Below, piece by piece: positions 16,560 to 25,057 of a stretch of 35,765 bases of DNA. Location: NCBI GenBank assembly GCA_944321955.1, contig CALUNG010000020.1:1-35765 (forward strand), written 5' to 3'. The stretch's first letter is position 1. Every line of letters begins with the position of its first letter. The translations under genes and the position numbers were made by a program. Origin of the DNA: an uncultured Alistipes sp. (lineage in GTDB: Bacteria; Bacteroidota; Bacteroidia; Bacteroidales; Rikenellaceae). The notes beneath the pieces were generated by a model. It was not told where the DNA came from, did not search any database, and saw only the letters and a list, made by a program, of their open reading frames with translations.

Positions 16560-16940
16560 TTACTGCTCCTTGCTGGAGGTCATTCTCTTCTCCTTGATGC
16601 GGGCCTTCTTACCCGTCAGGTCACGCAGATAGTAGATGCGTGCGCGGCGAACGACACCGACCTTGTTTACCTCGATCTTGTCGATGTGGGGCGAATAGAG
16701 CGGGAATATGCGCTCTACGCCTACGCCGTTGGAGATTTTGCGGATCGTGAACATCTTGGTCTTGCCCGAGCCCTTGATCTGGATAACCACACCACGGAAG
16801 CTCTGCAGACGCTCCTTGTTACCCTCGACGATACGGTAGGTTACGGTGATCGTGTCACCTGCCTTGAATGAAGGAACGTCGGCGTCGGTCTTGGGCCAGA
16901 GCTGATCGTTCACCATCTTGATGATTGAATCCTTGTTCAT
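16560..16940 (-). CDS. rplS: 50S ribosomal protein L19 (bL19)
   Basis: 126 residues, close to the usual length. The sequence contains the bL19 signatures [57 protein letters not shown] and [21 protein letters not shown]. bL19 lies at the interface of the large and small ribosomal subunits. It is transcribed alone: a strong promoter lies 160 nt upstream and a terminator directly follows. The usual proteobacterial partners (rpsP, rimM, trmD) are absent here. As a housekeeping gene it separates the PUL regulator from the envelope glycosylation operon. Confidence 0.98.
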   Translation of the reverse strand: MNKDSIIKMVNDQLWPKTDADVPSFKAGDTITVTYRIVEGNKERLQSFRGVVIQIKGSGKTKMFTIRKISNGVGVERIFPLYSPHIDKIEVNKVGVVRRARIYYLRDLTGKKARIKEKRMTSSKEQ

Positions 16941-17103
16941 TGTGTTGCAACAATTTTTACGTTAACCGTTCAACATTATCGCTGCGTCGCTGCTACCATA
17001 CCGGCCCATTGCCCGGTAATCCCGACGGCCATGCCGCTGCAAATCATGCGGTTATGTCCGCCATCCGCCGCTTCGCCCTATATAAGAGGTTGATACGGGA
17101 GTG

Positions 17104-17133
17104 CAAATATACTAAAAAAACTCCGCACGCAAA
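17104..17133 (-). promoter_or_regulatory. Promoter of rplS with a ~155-nt leader
   Basis: On the minus strand, TTTG (17133-17130), an 18-nt spacer and TATATTTG (17111-17104) match the Bacteroidetes -33/-7 consensus; the spacer is one base shorter than usual. Transcription would start near 17097, leaving a ~155-nt leader. That leader can form at least two hairpins: TACCGG near 16998 with CCGGTA near 17012, and CCGC near 17033 with GCGG near 17048. An autoregulatory leader binding L19 is possible but not shown. Confidence 0.75.
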
Positions 17134-17172
17134 ATTTTCGTCATCTTTTTGTCTGTCGGATGCCCCTTTGCG

Positions 17173-18741
17173 TCAGGGTTCTATAACCTTGAAGCGGCCT
17201 ACCGTATGAGTCGGCTTGCCGGCCGTGTAGTCCGACAGTGCCACGTCGCCCTCAAGTTTCGATGCGGGCAGAATCAGCACGCCGTCGGCGCAGCGACCTG
17301 CAAGAACGTCGTCGGTGGTCACCTCAACCACATCTTCGTGCAGATAGACATCCATGTTCTCGGGGCGGTGTACTCTCCATACATAGTAGTTGGGTCTGCC
17401 TTCGGCTGCCGATACCTCGGCTGCCTTGCGGCACAAATCGCCGTATCCGATTTCGCAGTTTATGGCCGGCAGGGCGAAGCCTCCCACGAATACCGCTGCG
17501 AAAAGTCCTGCGGCCAGCGTCTCGATTGCGGGGTTGAGCGTATCACGGCGCCGTATGAGCAATACGGCGGCCGCAATACCCGCGATGCAGAGAATTGCGC
17601 CTGCGGCCACGCACCAGCCGTTGAGCAGATATCCCGTTTCGGGTGCCGTCTTCGCCGCGATGAAGAGTCCGGGCAGTACGATGATCCATATGGCCGTTGG
17701 CAGAGCCACCGTAAGCGTAAGCCACCAGCGGCGTCCGATCTTCAGGTACATCAGCATGCCGAGATATATGAGGAACGGGAATGTCGGAGCAAGATATACG
17801 GCTATCTTCGAGCTGAAAGCCGACAGCATCACGAAGGTGGTGACGATGACGGTCAGGAAGAAGCGCTCGAGATCGGTATTGAGCTTGCGGACCACGCAGC
17901 CGCCGACTATGGCGGCAATGACCGTCAGCGACCACGGTGCGATGGAGTACCATACCGATATGAGGTAGTAGTAGAACGGCTCCTTGTGGTGGAAGGCGTC
18001 GACGGCGCGGTCGATGGTCTGGTGGAAGAGCAGGTTGTCGAGATATTCGCGTCCGCCCTCGATGTAGACGCCGCCGAACCATATCACGCATCCGGCGAGG
18101 AGGATGCCCCACGTAAGCCAGCCCCAGTATTGGCCGATGCTCCTGGTCTGCCGTTTGACGGCCAGAAAGACTATCGTGGCTACAAGCGGCACGAGTATGC
18201 CGACAGGACCTTTCGAGAAGAGGGCCAGAAAGACATAGAGGGGGAAGAGTATGCGGTTGCGGCGCGTGTCGCCGCTGCCGTCGTATATGCGGTAGAAGGT
18301 GTAGAGCGCCAGCGTGATGAACATGTTCATGAGCATGTCCATGCGCAGCACTACGGCCAGTCCCAGAAACAGCCCGCTGCTCATGAGCATGAGCGAAGCG
18401 GTGCGGCGTTCGCCCTCGCTGGTTACGGAACGCACCCAGCGGTTCATGGTCCACACTATGACGAGTGCCGGTATTAGCGAGAACAACCCCAGAAACCACA
18501 TCGTGTGCTCGCCGAATATCAGGCGTCCGAGCATGACGATCCAGATGTAGAGAGGCGGTTTGTCGGCATATGGCACACCCTGATTTGTGAAGGTAAAGAC
18601 ATCGCCGTTGGCGATGGCCTCATCGGCGATGCTCAGATATCGCAGTTCGTTCGACGGGGTGAAGTCGCGCAGTATCAGTACGGGCAGCAGGGCCACGACG
18701 AGTGCCGCCGAGAAGAGCACTCCCTTGTTTATCTTATTCAT
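17173..18741 (-). CDS. ArnT-like GT83 membrane glycosyltransferase
   Basis: 522 residues with a dozen or so hydrophobic segments. The first luminal loop has the motif PSNELRYLSIADEAI (about 29-43) and DKPPLYIW (about 60-67), the hallmark of the ArnT/PMT (GT83) fold, where acidic residues in this loop are catalytic. A soluble C-terminal part contains the segment YYVWRVHRPENMDVY. GT83 enzymes move a sugar from a polyprenyl-phosphate carrier to lipid A or another periplasmic acceptor. It is the last gene of a four-gene operon: its ATG overlaps the LAB_N stop by 8 nt. With the epimerase and polyprenyl-phosphate glycosyltransferase upstream, it is likely the final transferase that decorates lipid A. 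The sugar, possibly galacturonic acid, is inferred from the epimerase. Confidence 0.85.
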   Translation of the reverse strand: MNKINKGVLFSAALVVALLPVLILRDFTPSNELRYLSIADEAIANGDVFTFTNQGVPYADKPPLYIWIVMLGRLIFGEHTMWFLGLFSLIPALVIVWTMNRWVRSVTSEGERRTASLMLMSSGLFLGLAVVLRMDMLMNMFITLALYTFYRIYDGSGDTRRNRILFPLYVFLALFSKGPVGILVPLVATIVFLAVKRQTRSIGQYWGWLTWGILLAGCVIWFGGVYIEGGREYLDNLLFHQTIDRAVDAFHHKEPFYYYLISVWYSIAPWSLTVIAAIVGGCVVRKLNTDLERFFLTVIVTTFVMLSAFSSKIAVYLAPTFPFLIYLGMLMYLKIGRRWWLTLTVALPTAIWIIVLPGLFIAAKTAPETGYLLNGWCVAAGAILCIAGIAAAVLLIRRRDTLNPAIETLAAGLFAAVFVGGFALPAINCEIGYGDLCRKAAEVSAAEGRPNYYVWRVHRPENMDVYLHEDVVEVTTDDVLAGRCADGVLILPASKLEGDVALSDYTAGKPTHTVGRFKVIEP

Positions 18742-19375
18742 TCGCGGTGTTGTTTTTCGATTTGCGGCCTATAAGCAGGTTGCGTGCATAGGCTATGAAT
18801 CCGACCGACTGTCCGAGTATCAGAACGGGGTCGAGGCGTATGATGCCGTACGTGACGATCATTGCCGAGCCTGTCAGGCTGAGCAGCCAGAATCCGGCCG
18901 GCAGCGTCGATTCGTGACGGCGTACGGAGTAGATCCACTGGTAGACGAACCTCAACGTGAAGACGATCTGCCCGGCCGAGCCGAAGACGAGAAGCCACAA
19001 CGGCACGTCGTCGTTGCGCAGGAACGTCTCGAAGAAGTGGGCGGCGTTGTGCCAGATGCCTATGAGAGCGGCCACGGGCGTCAGTATCAGTATTATGCGG
19101 AATATCCGCGGCACGCTGCGCCACAATCCCTTGCTGTCGAGGTTCCACAAGTATATGTAGTACGATATGAACTGCCCGAGGATTATCGAGAAGTCGTCGC
19201 GCAGCCACCCGTATATGAACAACAGGTACGAACCCACGATGCTGCATATCCAGTATGCGGCGGGCGATACGACCTTTTTCGCTCTTTCGGAGAGGATCCA
19301 CTGTATGAGGATGCGCGCCGAGAAGAAGGCCTGTGCCAGAAAGCCTATGGCATATATCCACGTATTGCCGGTCAT
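18734..19375 (-). CDS. Membrane protein with two LAB_N domains
   Basis: 213 residues from the ATG at 19375, which overlaps the stop of the preceding gene as ATGA; a longer frame exists upstream but lies inside that gene. Two repeats are visible, each with about three membrane helices and the LAB_N signature. Repeat 1 runs from WIYAIGFLAQAFFSARILIQW to GQFISYYIYLWNL. Repeat 2 runs from GSAGQIVFTLRFVYQWIYS to GQSVGFIAYARNL. This domain is named after the N-terminus of some LpxB proteins, but no LpxB catalytic part is present. Family knowledge places stand-alone LAB_N proteins beside DPM-type transferases and ArnT-like enzymes. A role as carrier-lipid flippase or partner subunit is inference. 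Overlapping genes on both sides indicate translational coupling. Confidence 0.85.
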   Translation of the reverse strand: MTGNTWIYAIGFLAQAFFSARILIQWILSERAKKVVSPAAYWICSIVGSYLLFIYGWLRDDFSIILGQFISYYIYLWNLDSKGLWRSVPRIFRIILILTPVAALIGIWHNAAHFFETFLRNDDVPLWLLVFGSAGQIVFTLRFVYQWIYSVRRHESTLPAGFWLLSLTGSAMIVTYGIIRLDPVLILGQSVGFIAYARNLLIGRKSKNNTANE

Positions 19376-20103
19376 AGATTGCTGTGGGCTACCTTGTAGT
19401 TGATGTAACGTTTCTTCATCCAGCGGTATGCGAAACAGTCCATGAACGGCGAAACCAGACGGTTCCACAAGTGGAACTTCGATTTACCGGCCATGCGCGG
19501 GAAGTGTCGTACTGGCGTTTCGTAATATCTGGCGCCATCCTGCAGCAGTATGAGGGCCGGCAGGAAACGGTGCATGCCCTTGAAGAAGGGGCTGCGTTTT
19601 GCGGCGTTGGTATGCAGCACCCTGAGCGGGCAGCCGGTGTCGGTGAAACCGGCGCCGGTCATCATGCGGCGGAATCCGTTGGCGATCTTCGACTGCACGA
19701 GCTTGAATATCGAGTCGCGGCGGGCGGCGCGTATGCCGGTGCAGAGCGCATATTCGTCCGTGTGCGGCAGCAGCAGCTCGAAATCTTCGGGTGTGGTCTG
19801 CAGGTCTGCGTCTATGTAGCCCACGAGCGGCGATTCGGTGTAGTCGATACCGGCCTTTATGGCGGCGCTGAGACCTGCGTTGCGGGCGAAGCTGATGTAG
19901 TAGAAGTCGTTGTTGCGGCGGCAGCACTCCTCGATGCGCTCGCCGCTGGAGTCGTTCGATCCATCGTTTACGAAGAGCACGCACGTGCGTTTCGACGCAT
20001 GCGGCAGATAGGCATTGAAGGCCCTTTCCAGTTCGGAGATGTTATCCTCTTCGTTGTAGACCGGAACTATGATCGTAAATTCGTATTCGGCAGTCTTGTT
20101 CAT
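19372..20103 (-). CDS. GT2 family polyprenyl-phosphate glycosyltransferase (DPM1-like)
   Basis: 243 residues. The GT-A fold motifs are clear: FTIIVPVYNEEDNI (about 9-22), FVNDGSNDSS (about 44-53), ARNAGLSAAIKAGIDY (about 73-88) and the metal-binding YIDADLQTTP (about 95-104). It ends without extra membrane helices, as in short dolichol-phosphate-mannose-synthase-like enzymes. It should load a sugar from a nucleotide donor onto undecaprenyl phosphate on the cytoplasmic side. It lies 12 nt after the epimerase gene and overlaps the LAB_N gene by 4 nt. In this context it likely uses the epimerase product as donor and supplies the lipid-linked sugar to the GT83 enzyme. Confidence 0.9.
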   Translation of the reverse strand: MNKTAEYEFTIIVPVYNEEDNISELERAFNAYLPHASKRTCVLFVNDGSNDSSGERIEECCRRNNDFYYISFARNAGLSAAIKAGIDYTESPLVGYIDADLQTTPEDFELLLPHTDEYALCTGIRAARRDSIFKLVQSKIANGFRRMMTGAGFTDTGCPLRVLHTNAAKRSPFFKGMHRFLPALILLQDGARYYETPVRHFPRMAGKSKFHLWNRLVSPFMDCFAYRWMKKRYINYKVAHSNL

Positions 20104-20115
20104 TTCCTATATGTT

Positions 20116-21141
20116 TTACGCTCTCTTCCTGAGCGGATTGAGATCCGAAAGATACCACTCGACGAAACGCCCGATGCCTTCGCGCAGCGGGGTTGAGGCC
20201 GTGTAGCCTGTCTTGGCGCGGAGTTTCGACGTGTCGGCGTAGGTACGCGGCACGTCGCCCGCCTGCATCGGCAGCTTCTCGAATACGGCCTTGCGGCCGA
20301 GCGCCTCTTCGAGCGTCGAGATGAAGTCCATGAGGTGTACGGGGTCGCCGTGGCCTATGTTGAATATGTCGGTCGGTATGGCTCCCTGCGGCGCCTTGTC
20401 CAGCAGGCGTACCACACCCTCGACTATGTCGTCGATGTAGGTGAAGTCGCGCAGCATGTCGCCGTTGTTGAAGAGCTTTATGGGACGGCCAGCCGTGATG
20501 GCGTCAGAGAAGAGCATGGGCGACATGTCGGGGCGTCCCCACGGGCCGTATACCGTGAAGAAACGCAGCCCGGTCGATGCCACGCCGAACAATCGTGCAT
20601 AAACTTCGGCCATCAGCTCGTCGCTGCGTTTGGTGGCGGCATAGAGCGATACGGGTTGTTCCACGGCGTCGTCCTCCGAGAACGGAACCTTGGCGTTGTC
20701 GCCGTAGACCGAACTCGACGATGCGTATATGAGGTGCTTTACGGGGTAGTGGCGGCAGCACTCGAGCAGGTTGACGAAGCCGACGACATTGCTGTCGACA
20801 TATGCGAACGGATTCTCGAGCGAATAACGCACGCCGGCCTGCGCCGCAAGATTTATCGCTGCGTCGAAGCGATGCGAAGCGAAGAGCGCAGGCAGCATCT
20901 CGCGCGACTCGAGGTGCATCCTGACGAAATGCAACGACGGGTATTTGGAGCTGACATGCTCCTCGCCTTCGGCGTAATCGCGGCCGTCGAAACCCAGATC
21001 AGCCAGACGTCCGTATTTCAGTGCGACATCGTAGTAGTCGTTCAGGGAGTCTATGCCCGTTACTTCGTGTCCGTCGCGCACGAGGTGCGCCGCAAGATTG
21101 TGGCCGATGAAGCCGGCCATGCCCGTTACCAGAATCTTCAT
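20116..21141 (-). CDS. NAD-dependent epimerase, UDP-glucuronate 4-epimerase-like
   Basis: 341 residues from the ATG at 21141; an upstream in-frame TTG adds only two residues. The Rossmann nucleotide site is VTGMAGFIGHNLA (about 5-17). The substrate region DSLNDYYDVALKYGRL (about 31-46) and LAAQAGVRYSLENPFAY (about 98-114) are typical of UDP-glucuronate 4-epimerases (CapI/GAE type). Catalytic residues are in ASSSSVYG and the YxxxK motif YAATK, with GLRFFTVYGPWGRPDM downstream. The reaction would convert UDP-glucuronate to UDP-galacturonate in the cytoplasm. It is the first gene of the operon, with a perfect TATCTTTG -7 box about 85 nt upstream. Exact sugar specificity among the extended SDR epimerases cannot be settled from sequence alone. 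Confidence 0.88.
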   Translation of the reverse strand: MKILVTGMAGFIGHNLAAHLVRDGHEVTGIDSLNDYYDVALKYGRLADLGFDGRDYAEGEEHVSSKYPSLHFVRMHLESREMLPALFASHRFDAAINLAAQAGVRYSLENPFAYVDSNVVGFVNLLECCRHYPVKHLIYASSSSVYGDNAKVPFSEDDAVEQPVSLYAATKRSDELMAEVYARLFGVASTGLRFFTVYGPWGRPDMSPMLFSDAITAGRPIKLFNNGDMLRDFTYIDDIVEGVVRLLDKAPQGAIPTDIFNIGHGDPVHLMDFISTLEEALGRKAVFEKLPMQAGDVPRTYADTSKLRAKTGYTASTPLREGIGRFVEWYLSDLNPLRKRA

Positions 21142-21225
21142 AAACAAAAAAACATCGAAAGGCGTTGCCGTCTGTCCGTTGTCCGGAAATGATCGGCAGC
21201 GCCACGCTGCGTCAATTCAGTGTGG

Positions 21226-21233
21226 CAAAGATA
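21226..21233 (-). promoter_or_regulatory. -7 box of the lipid A/envelope glycosylation operon
   Basis: TATCTTTG on the minus strand is a perfect TAnnTTTG match, placing the start near 21219 with a leader of about 78 nt before the epimerase ATG. No TTTG -33 box was found at the right distance. Confidence 0.6.
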
Positions 21234-21390
21234 ATGATTTTAACCGTAACGGAATAGCGCTTTTGCCGATATGCATGATATATTTGTCGTGTTTGGTGTC
21301 CTGTCGGGTGCAGGTAGTGTGAATACCGTCATTGTCCCTGCCATGTCCGGCATCTTCAGGGCCGACTTCGTACTGAGACGTGCATGCATT

Positions 21391-21425
21391 AAAAAAGTAA
21401 CCGTCACACGATTTATGACGGTTAC
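21391..21425 (-). terminator. Terminator of the NapHG-like/aldo-keto reductase operon
   Basis: GTAACCGTCA (21397-21406) pairs perfectly with TGACGGTTAC (21416-21425). On the minus strand the stem is followed by six T. It starts 28 nt after the stop of the last gene of the operon. The remaining stretch 21234-21390 towards the epimerase promoter shows nothing recognisable. Confidence 0.9.
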
Positions 21426-21452
21426 CTGAATTTGCGTTTGGCATTCGTAGGC

Positions 21453-22577
21453 CTATTGTTGTACCTCGAGCGTTGCGGCGACCTTCTTCATCAGGTCGCT
21501 GATGGGCAGGTGTTGTGGGCATATCCTTTCGCACTTGCGGCATGTAATGCACTCCGAGGCCTTGCCGTGACCCTCGCTGTATGTCTCGTAGTAGCTTTGC
21601 TGTATCGAGAAGAGATGGTTCACGGACTGCTTGTCGGCATTGTATAGCGCGAAGTAATCGGGTATGGGTATGTGCTTGGGACAACCCGCAACGCAGTAGC
21701 GGCAGGCCGTACACGGTATGGCTATCGACGAGTTGATGATCTCGACGGCACGTGCTATGGCGCGGCGTTCGTCGTCGTCGAGCGGCTTGAAGTCACGCAT
21801 GAACGATGTATTGTCGTCCAGTTGTTCGAGCGTCGACATGCCGCTGAGCACCATCATCACCCCGTCGAGGCTGGCGGCATAGCGTATGGCCCACGACGCC
21901 GGTGACATGTCGGGATGCAGGTCTCGAAAGATACGCTCGGCCTCTTCGGGTATGCGTGCCAGCGATCCTCCCTTGACCGGTTCCATGACGACAACAGGCT
22001 TGCCGTGGCGTCGTGCCACGTCGTAGCAGAGGTGCGACTGTATGCTTTCGTTGTCCCAGTCGAGATAGTTTATCTGCAGCTGTACGAACTCCGTTTCGGG
22101 ATGCTCGGTCAGTATTCGGTCAAGCAGCTCGGCCGTGTCGTGGAACGAGAATCCGATGTGGCGGATACGTCCCTCGGCCTTCATGCGCGAGACGAAACCG
22201 AAACTGTCGAGGCGCTCGACCGTACGGTAGTTTGCCGCGTTGAGGCTGTGGAGCAGATAGTAGTCGAAACAGTCGACGCCGCACTTCTGCATTTGTTCTT
22301 CGAAGATGCGTTCCTGATCTCCGACCTTCTTCAGCATCATCGTCGGCAGTTTCGATGCCAGCGTGAACGATTGGCGGTCGTGGCGCTCGACGAGAGCCTT
22401 GCGCACGAACCGCTCGCTCATGAAGTCGTGGTACATGTATGCGGTGTCGAAATAGGTGAAACCGCGTTCGAGGAACATGTCCACCATGCGTTCGAATGTC
22501 TGCACGTCGACCTTCGAGAAGTCGCCCTCGACGGCCAGCGGCAGTCGCATGCAGCCGAATCCGAGTTTCAGTGCCAT
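21453..22577 (-). CDS. Aldo/keto reductase with C-terminal [4Fe-4S] domain (cytoplasmic)
   Basis: 374 residues with no signal peptide. The (beta/alpha)8 domain keeps the full catalytic tetrad: Asp44 and Tyr49 in FDTAYMY, Lys76 in ASKL and His110 in YLLHSL. A ferredoxin-like C-terminal tail holds two cysteine motifs, CTACRYCVAGCP (from about 287) and CITCRKCERICP (from about 345), each suited to one [4Fe-4S] cluster. These enzymes reduce or oxidise carbonyl or related substrates and can probably exchange electrons with ferredoxin-type partners; the actual substrate is unknown. It is the last gene of a six-gene operon, one nucleotide after the ECF-type gene, and is the cytoplasmic counterpart of the Tat-exported homologue at 25520-26929. 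Confidence 0.9.
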   Translation of the reverse strand: MALKLGFGCMRLPLAVEGDFSKVDVQTFERMVDMFLERGFTYFDTAYMYHDFMSERFVRKALVERHDRQSFTLASKLPTMMLKKVGDQERIFEEQMQKCGVDCFDYYLLHSLNAANYRTVERLDSFGFVSRMKAEGRIRHIGFSFHDTAELLDRILTEHPETEFVQLQINYLDWDNESIQSHLCYDVARRHGKPVVVMEPVKGGSLARIPEEAERIFRDLHPDMSPASWAIRYAASLDGVMMVLSGMSTLEQLDDNTSFMRDFKPLDDDERRAIARAVEIINSSIAIPCTACRYCVAGCPKHIPIPDYFALYNADKQSVNHLFSIQQSYYETYSEGHGKASECITCRKCERICPQHLPISDLMKKVAATLEVQQ

Positions 22578-22578
22578 A

Positions 22579-23091
22579 TTATTTGCGTATGATGAAGCGT
22601 ATTACGGCCCAGCCGCCGAAAATTTGCAGGAGCATGCCCGGCAGGCCGATGCGGAAGTCCTGCAATGCTGAGTGCAGATTGCCGACGATTGCCCACTCGC
22701 CGAGCGTGCCGACGATCTGGTATGCGGCTACGACTGCTGCCAGCAGCAGAATCGATACGCGCTTGAAGTGTGCGGCCGTGAAGCCTGCGGCCAGGGCAAG
22801 CAGCGTCGACTTGAGCATGATGGCGGGCAGTGCTGCGGCTGCGGGCATGCCGAAGATCAGCGAGTTGATCAGCGGCGAGGCGATGGCCGTGAGCAGACCG
22901 ACACGCCAGCCGTACTTGTATGCGCCGACAAGCGTGAAGAAGTAGATCGGCAACCACATGACGCCTCCCTGCGGTACGAGGTGGAAGAGTTGCGGCAATG
23001 CGATGTTGCCCAGAACGAAGAGAGCGGCCGTGCCGTAAGTCTTTGCCTGTCCGTACTCGAACGAATAGAGTTTTACAGTCGTTGTTTCCAT
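22579..23091 (-). CDS. ECF-type transporter S component-like membrane protein
   Basis: 170 residues, nearly all hydrophobic, with about five or six membrane helices separated by short loops. The segments GGVMWLPIYFFTLVGAYKYGWRVG and ASPLINSLIFGMPA, together with the size, match the substrate-binding S components of energy-coupling-factor transporters. S components bind vitamins or similar small molecules and need a shared ECF module (EcfA/A'/T) encoded elsewhere. No ATPase or T component is in this window. It follows the TonB receptor gene by 22 nt and precedes the reductase by 1 nt, which suggests that receptor and S component take up the same compound across the two membranes. The ligand is unknown. 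Confidence 0.7.
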   Translation of the reverse strand: METTTVKLYSFEYGQAKTYGTAALFVLGNIALPQLFHLVPQGGVMWLPIYFFTLVGAYKYGWRVGLLTAIASPLINSLIFGMPAAAALPAIMLKSTLLALAAGFTAAHFKRVSILLLAAVVAAYQIVGTLGEWAIVGNLHSALQDFRIGLPGMLLQIFGGWAVIRFIIRK

Positions 23092-23113
23092 AACGTTTTG
23101 TTTTTGTTTATGG

Positions 23114-25057
23114 TCAAATGTTTATGTTTACGCCGGCCATGACGGTGGCTTTAGGCATCGGGAAGCCGGCATTGATTTCATATTTCTGGGCGAGCAGGTT
23201 TTCGCCGCGCACCCATACTCCGAGCCATTTGGTGGCGCGGAACGAGCATTGCGCATTCCACAGCACGAAACTCTCCTTGCGGTATTCGCCCGTGCCGGCC
23301 ACGACGACCGAGGTGTAGAGCCCGGCGACATACTGTATGCCGGTCGAGACGTTCCAACGGCCTTTGGCGAACGAGCCTCCGGCGTAGAGCTTGTGTTCGG
23401 GCGAGGCAAGTACGGGCTGTTCCATGTGCAGGAAACTGTAGTTGGCGTCGACGCGCCACATGTCGTTTATCGTGTATCCGGCCTGCACCTCGACACCGGC
23501 ATTCTCGATGCGGCCGGTGTTCATGTTCTTCTGTCGGCCGTCGACCGGTATGCGCATTATCAGGTTGTCGCCATTGATGTAGAAGACGTTTACTCCGTAC
23601 GACAGCCGGTTGTCGAGCAACCGCTGGGTGAACGATATCTCGTAACTCCACAGCCGTTCGGGCTTCAGATCGGGATTCTGCGGCGGGAACATGTACATCT
23701 CGCGGATGGTGGGGTAGCGGAATCCCTTGCTTGCCATGAGCTTTATATGGGAGTTGGCCGGCAGGTGGAACGATATGCCTGCCTGCGGTACCCATTCGGT
23801 GCCGATATCCCAGTGATGGTCGGCGCGTATGCCTGCATCGATGGTCATCCAGCCGCCTATCTCCTGTCGGAAGTCGACATAGCCTGCCAGTTCATCCTGC
23901 GACTTGTCGGCTATGTCGCTGCGCTCTCCCTGCCGTTCCCCATTGACATAGAGGTTCCACGCCTCGCCGCCGAAGTGGTAGTAGTCCATGCCGGCAGTCA
24001 GACGGTTACCTTTCCACAACTGCACGCTCTGGTAAAGCGATACGCCCGTCATCACGTCGCGGGAGTTGAAGCGGTAGTCGAGCGGCTGCTCGCCGGCGGA
24101 ATATCCGTCGTTGATGCGGTGACGTCCCCAGTTGTAGAAGAAACTCAGGGCTCCCGATGTCTTGCCGTAGTCGTTGTGCAGCGCTACGGAGGTCATGCCG
24201 CGCGTAATGCGCTGGTCGTTGTCCGTAATGGGATCGTCGACCGCGCCCGGATTCGAAGCGTTGAAGTGCGTCACGTTCACGTCGGCCATGATGTTCCACT
24301 GCTGCGAAAATTCGTATCCGAGTTTGGCATATCCGCCGTATTGTTCGAATGCCGAGTTGACCCGGTGCCCGTCGGTGCGGTTGTACGATCCGCTCACCAC
24401 GCTCGTGAAGCCCTTTTTGCGGATGCGGTTCGTGATCTCGCTCTGCAGCGAGTTGTATGAGCCGTATCCGACGTTGGCATTGGTACTGATGCCGTCCTGT
24501 TTCATCCTGCGTGTGACGATGTTGATCACGCCGCCCATGGCGTTCGATCCGTAGAGCACCGACGCCGGACCGCGTACTACCTCGACGCGCTCGGCGAGGA
24601 ACGACTGGTATGCGTCGGCTATCGGATGACCCATCAGACCCATGTATTGCGGATGGCCGTCTATTAGCACCAGCATGCCCGTTGTCGGTACGCCGGCCTG
24701 CGCCGGACCACCGACACCGCGCAGCGACATCTGTCCCGCGGCTCCGTCCGATACGCCGTATCCCATTATGCCGCGTCCCGTGGTGAAGAGGCCCGGTACC
24801 TGTTCGGTGATGACCGACAGCAGCGATGGCGAATTGTGCTGCTCGATCTGTGTACGGTCCACGACCGAGATACTCATCGGCAGGTGGCGTATGTCCGTCT
24901 CGTTGCGGGTGCCGGTTACCACGACCTCGTTTATGTCGATGGTTACCGGTTCGGTTTCATTCTCCTTGTGCGGTTGTCCGTTATCAGTAGAGGCCTGTCC
25001 CAATGCCGTAACGAACGATAGCACCGTGACGGCCGTCAGTAAGATTCTCTTGTCCAT
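23114..25057 (-). CDS. TonB-dependent outer-membrane receptor (BtuB/siderophore size class)
   Basis: 647 residues from the ATG at 25057, which overlaps the previous stop as TAATG. This start gives the signal peptide MDKRILLTAVTVLSFVTALG; a longer open frame upstream lies inside another gene. The TonB box EVVVTGTR (about 47-54) is followed by the plug with LPMSISVVDRTQIEQ, VLIDGHPQYMG, ERVEVVRGPASVLYGSNAMGGVINIVT, then a beta-barrel ending VMAGVNINI. It lacks the N-terminal extension and ~1000-residue size of SusC, so it is more likely to carry a vitamin, metal complex or other small molecule. Its place in the operon with an ECF S component and redox enzymes suggests that it imports the substrate or a cofactor of this system. 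Confidence 0.9.
   Translation of the reverse strand: MDKRILLTAVTVLSFVTALGQASTDNGQPHKENETEPVTIDINEVVVTGTRNETDIRHLPMSISVVDRTQIEQHNSPSLLSVITEQVPGLFTTGRGIMGYGVSDGAAGQMSLRGVGGPAQAGVPTTGMLVLIDGHPQYMGLMGHPIADAYQSFLAERVEVVRGPASVLYGSNAMGGVINIVTRRMKQDGISTNANVGYGSYNSLQSEITNRIRKKGFTSVVSGSYNRTDGHRVNSAFEQYGGYAKLGYEFSQQWNIMADVNVTHFNASNPGAVDDPITDNDQRITRGMTSVALHNDYGKTSGALSFFYNWGRHRINDGYSAGEQPLDYRFNSRDVMTGVSLYQSVQLWKGNRLTAGMDYYHFGGEAWNLYVNGERQGERSDIADKSQDELAGYVDFRQEIGGWMTIDAGIRADHHWDIGTEWVPQAGISFHLPANSHIKLMASKGFRYPTIREMYMFPPQNPDLKPERLWSYEISFTQRLLDNRLSYGVNVFYINGDNLIMRIPVDGRQKNMNTGRIENAGVEVQAGYTINDMWRVDANYSFLHMEQPVLASPEHKLYAGGSFAKGRWNVSTGIQYVAGLYTSVVVAGTGEYRKESFVLWNAQCSFRATKWLGVWVRGENLLAQKYEINAGFPMPKATVMAGVNINI

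Noticed and set aside
17149-18477. Open frame of 442 codons opposite the GT83 gene
   Set aside because: Antisense to a membrane glycosyltransferase; the charged His/Glu/Tyr-rich translation is the typical reverse image of hydrophobic codons.
18734-19375. Lipid-A-disaccharide synthase LpxB
   Set aside because: Only the membrane LAB_N domain is present, twice; the catalytic glycosyltransferase part is missing.
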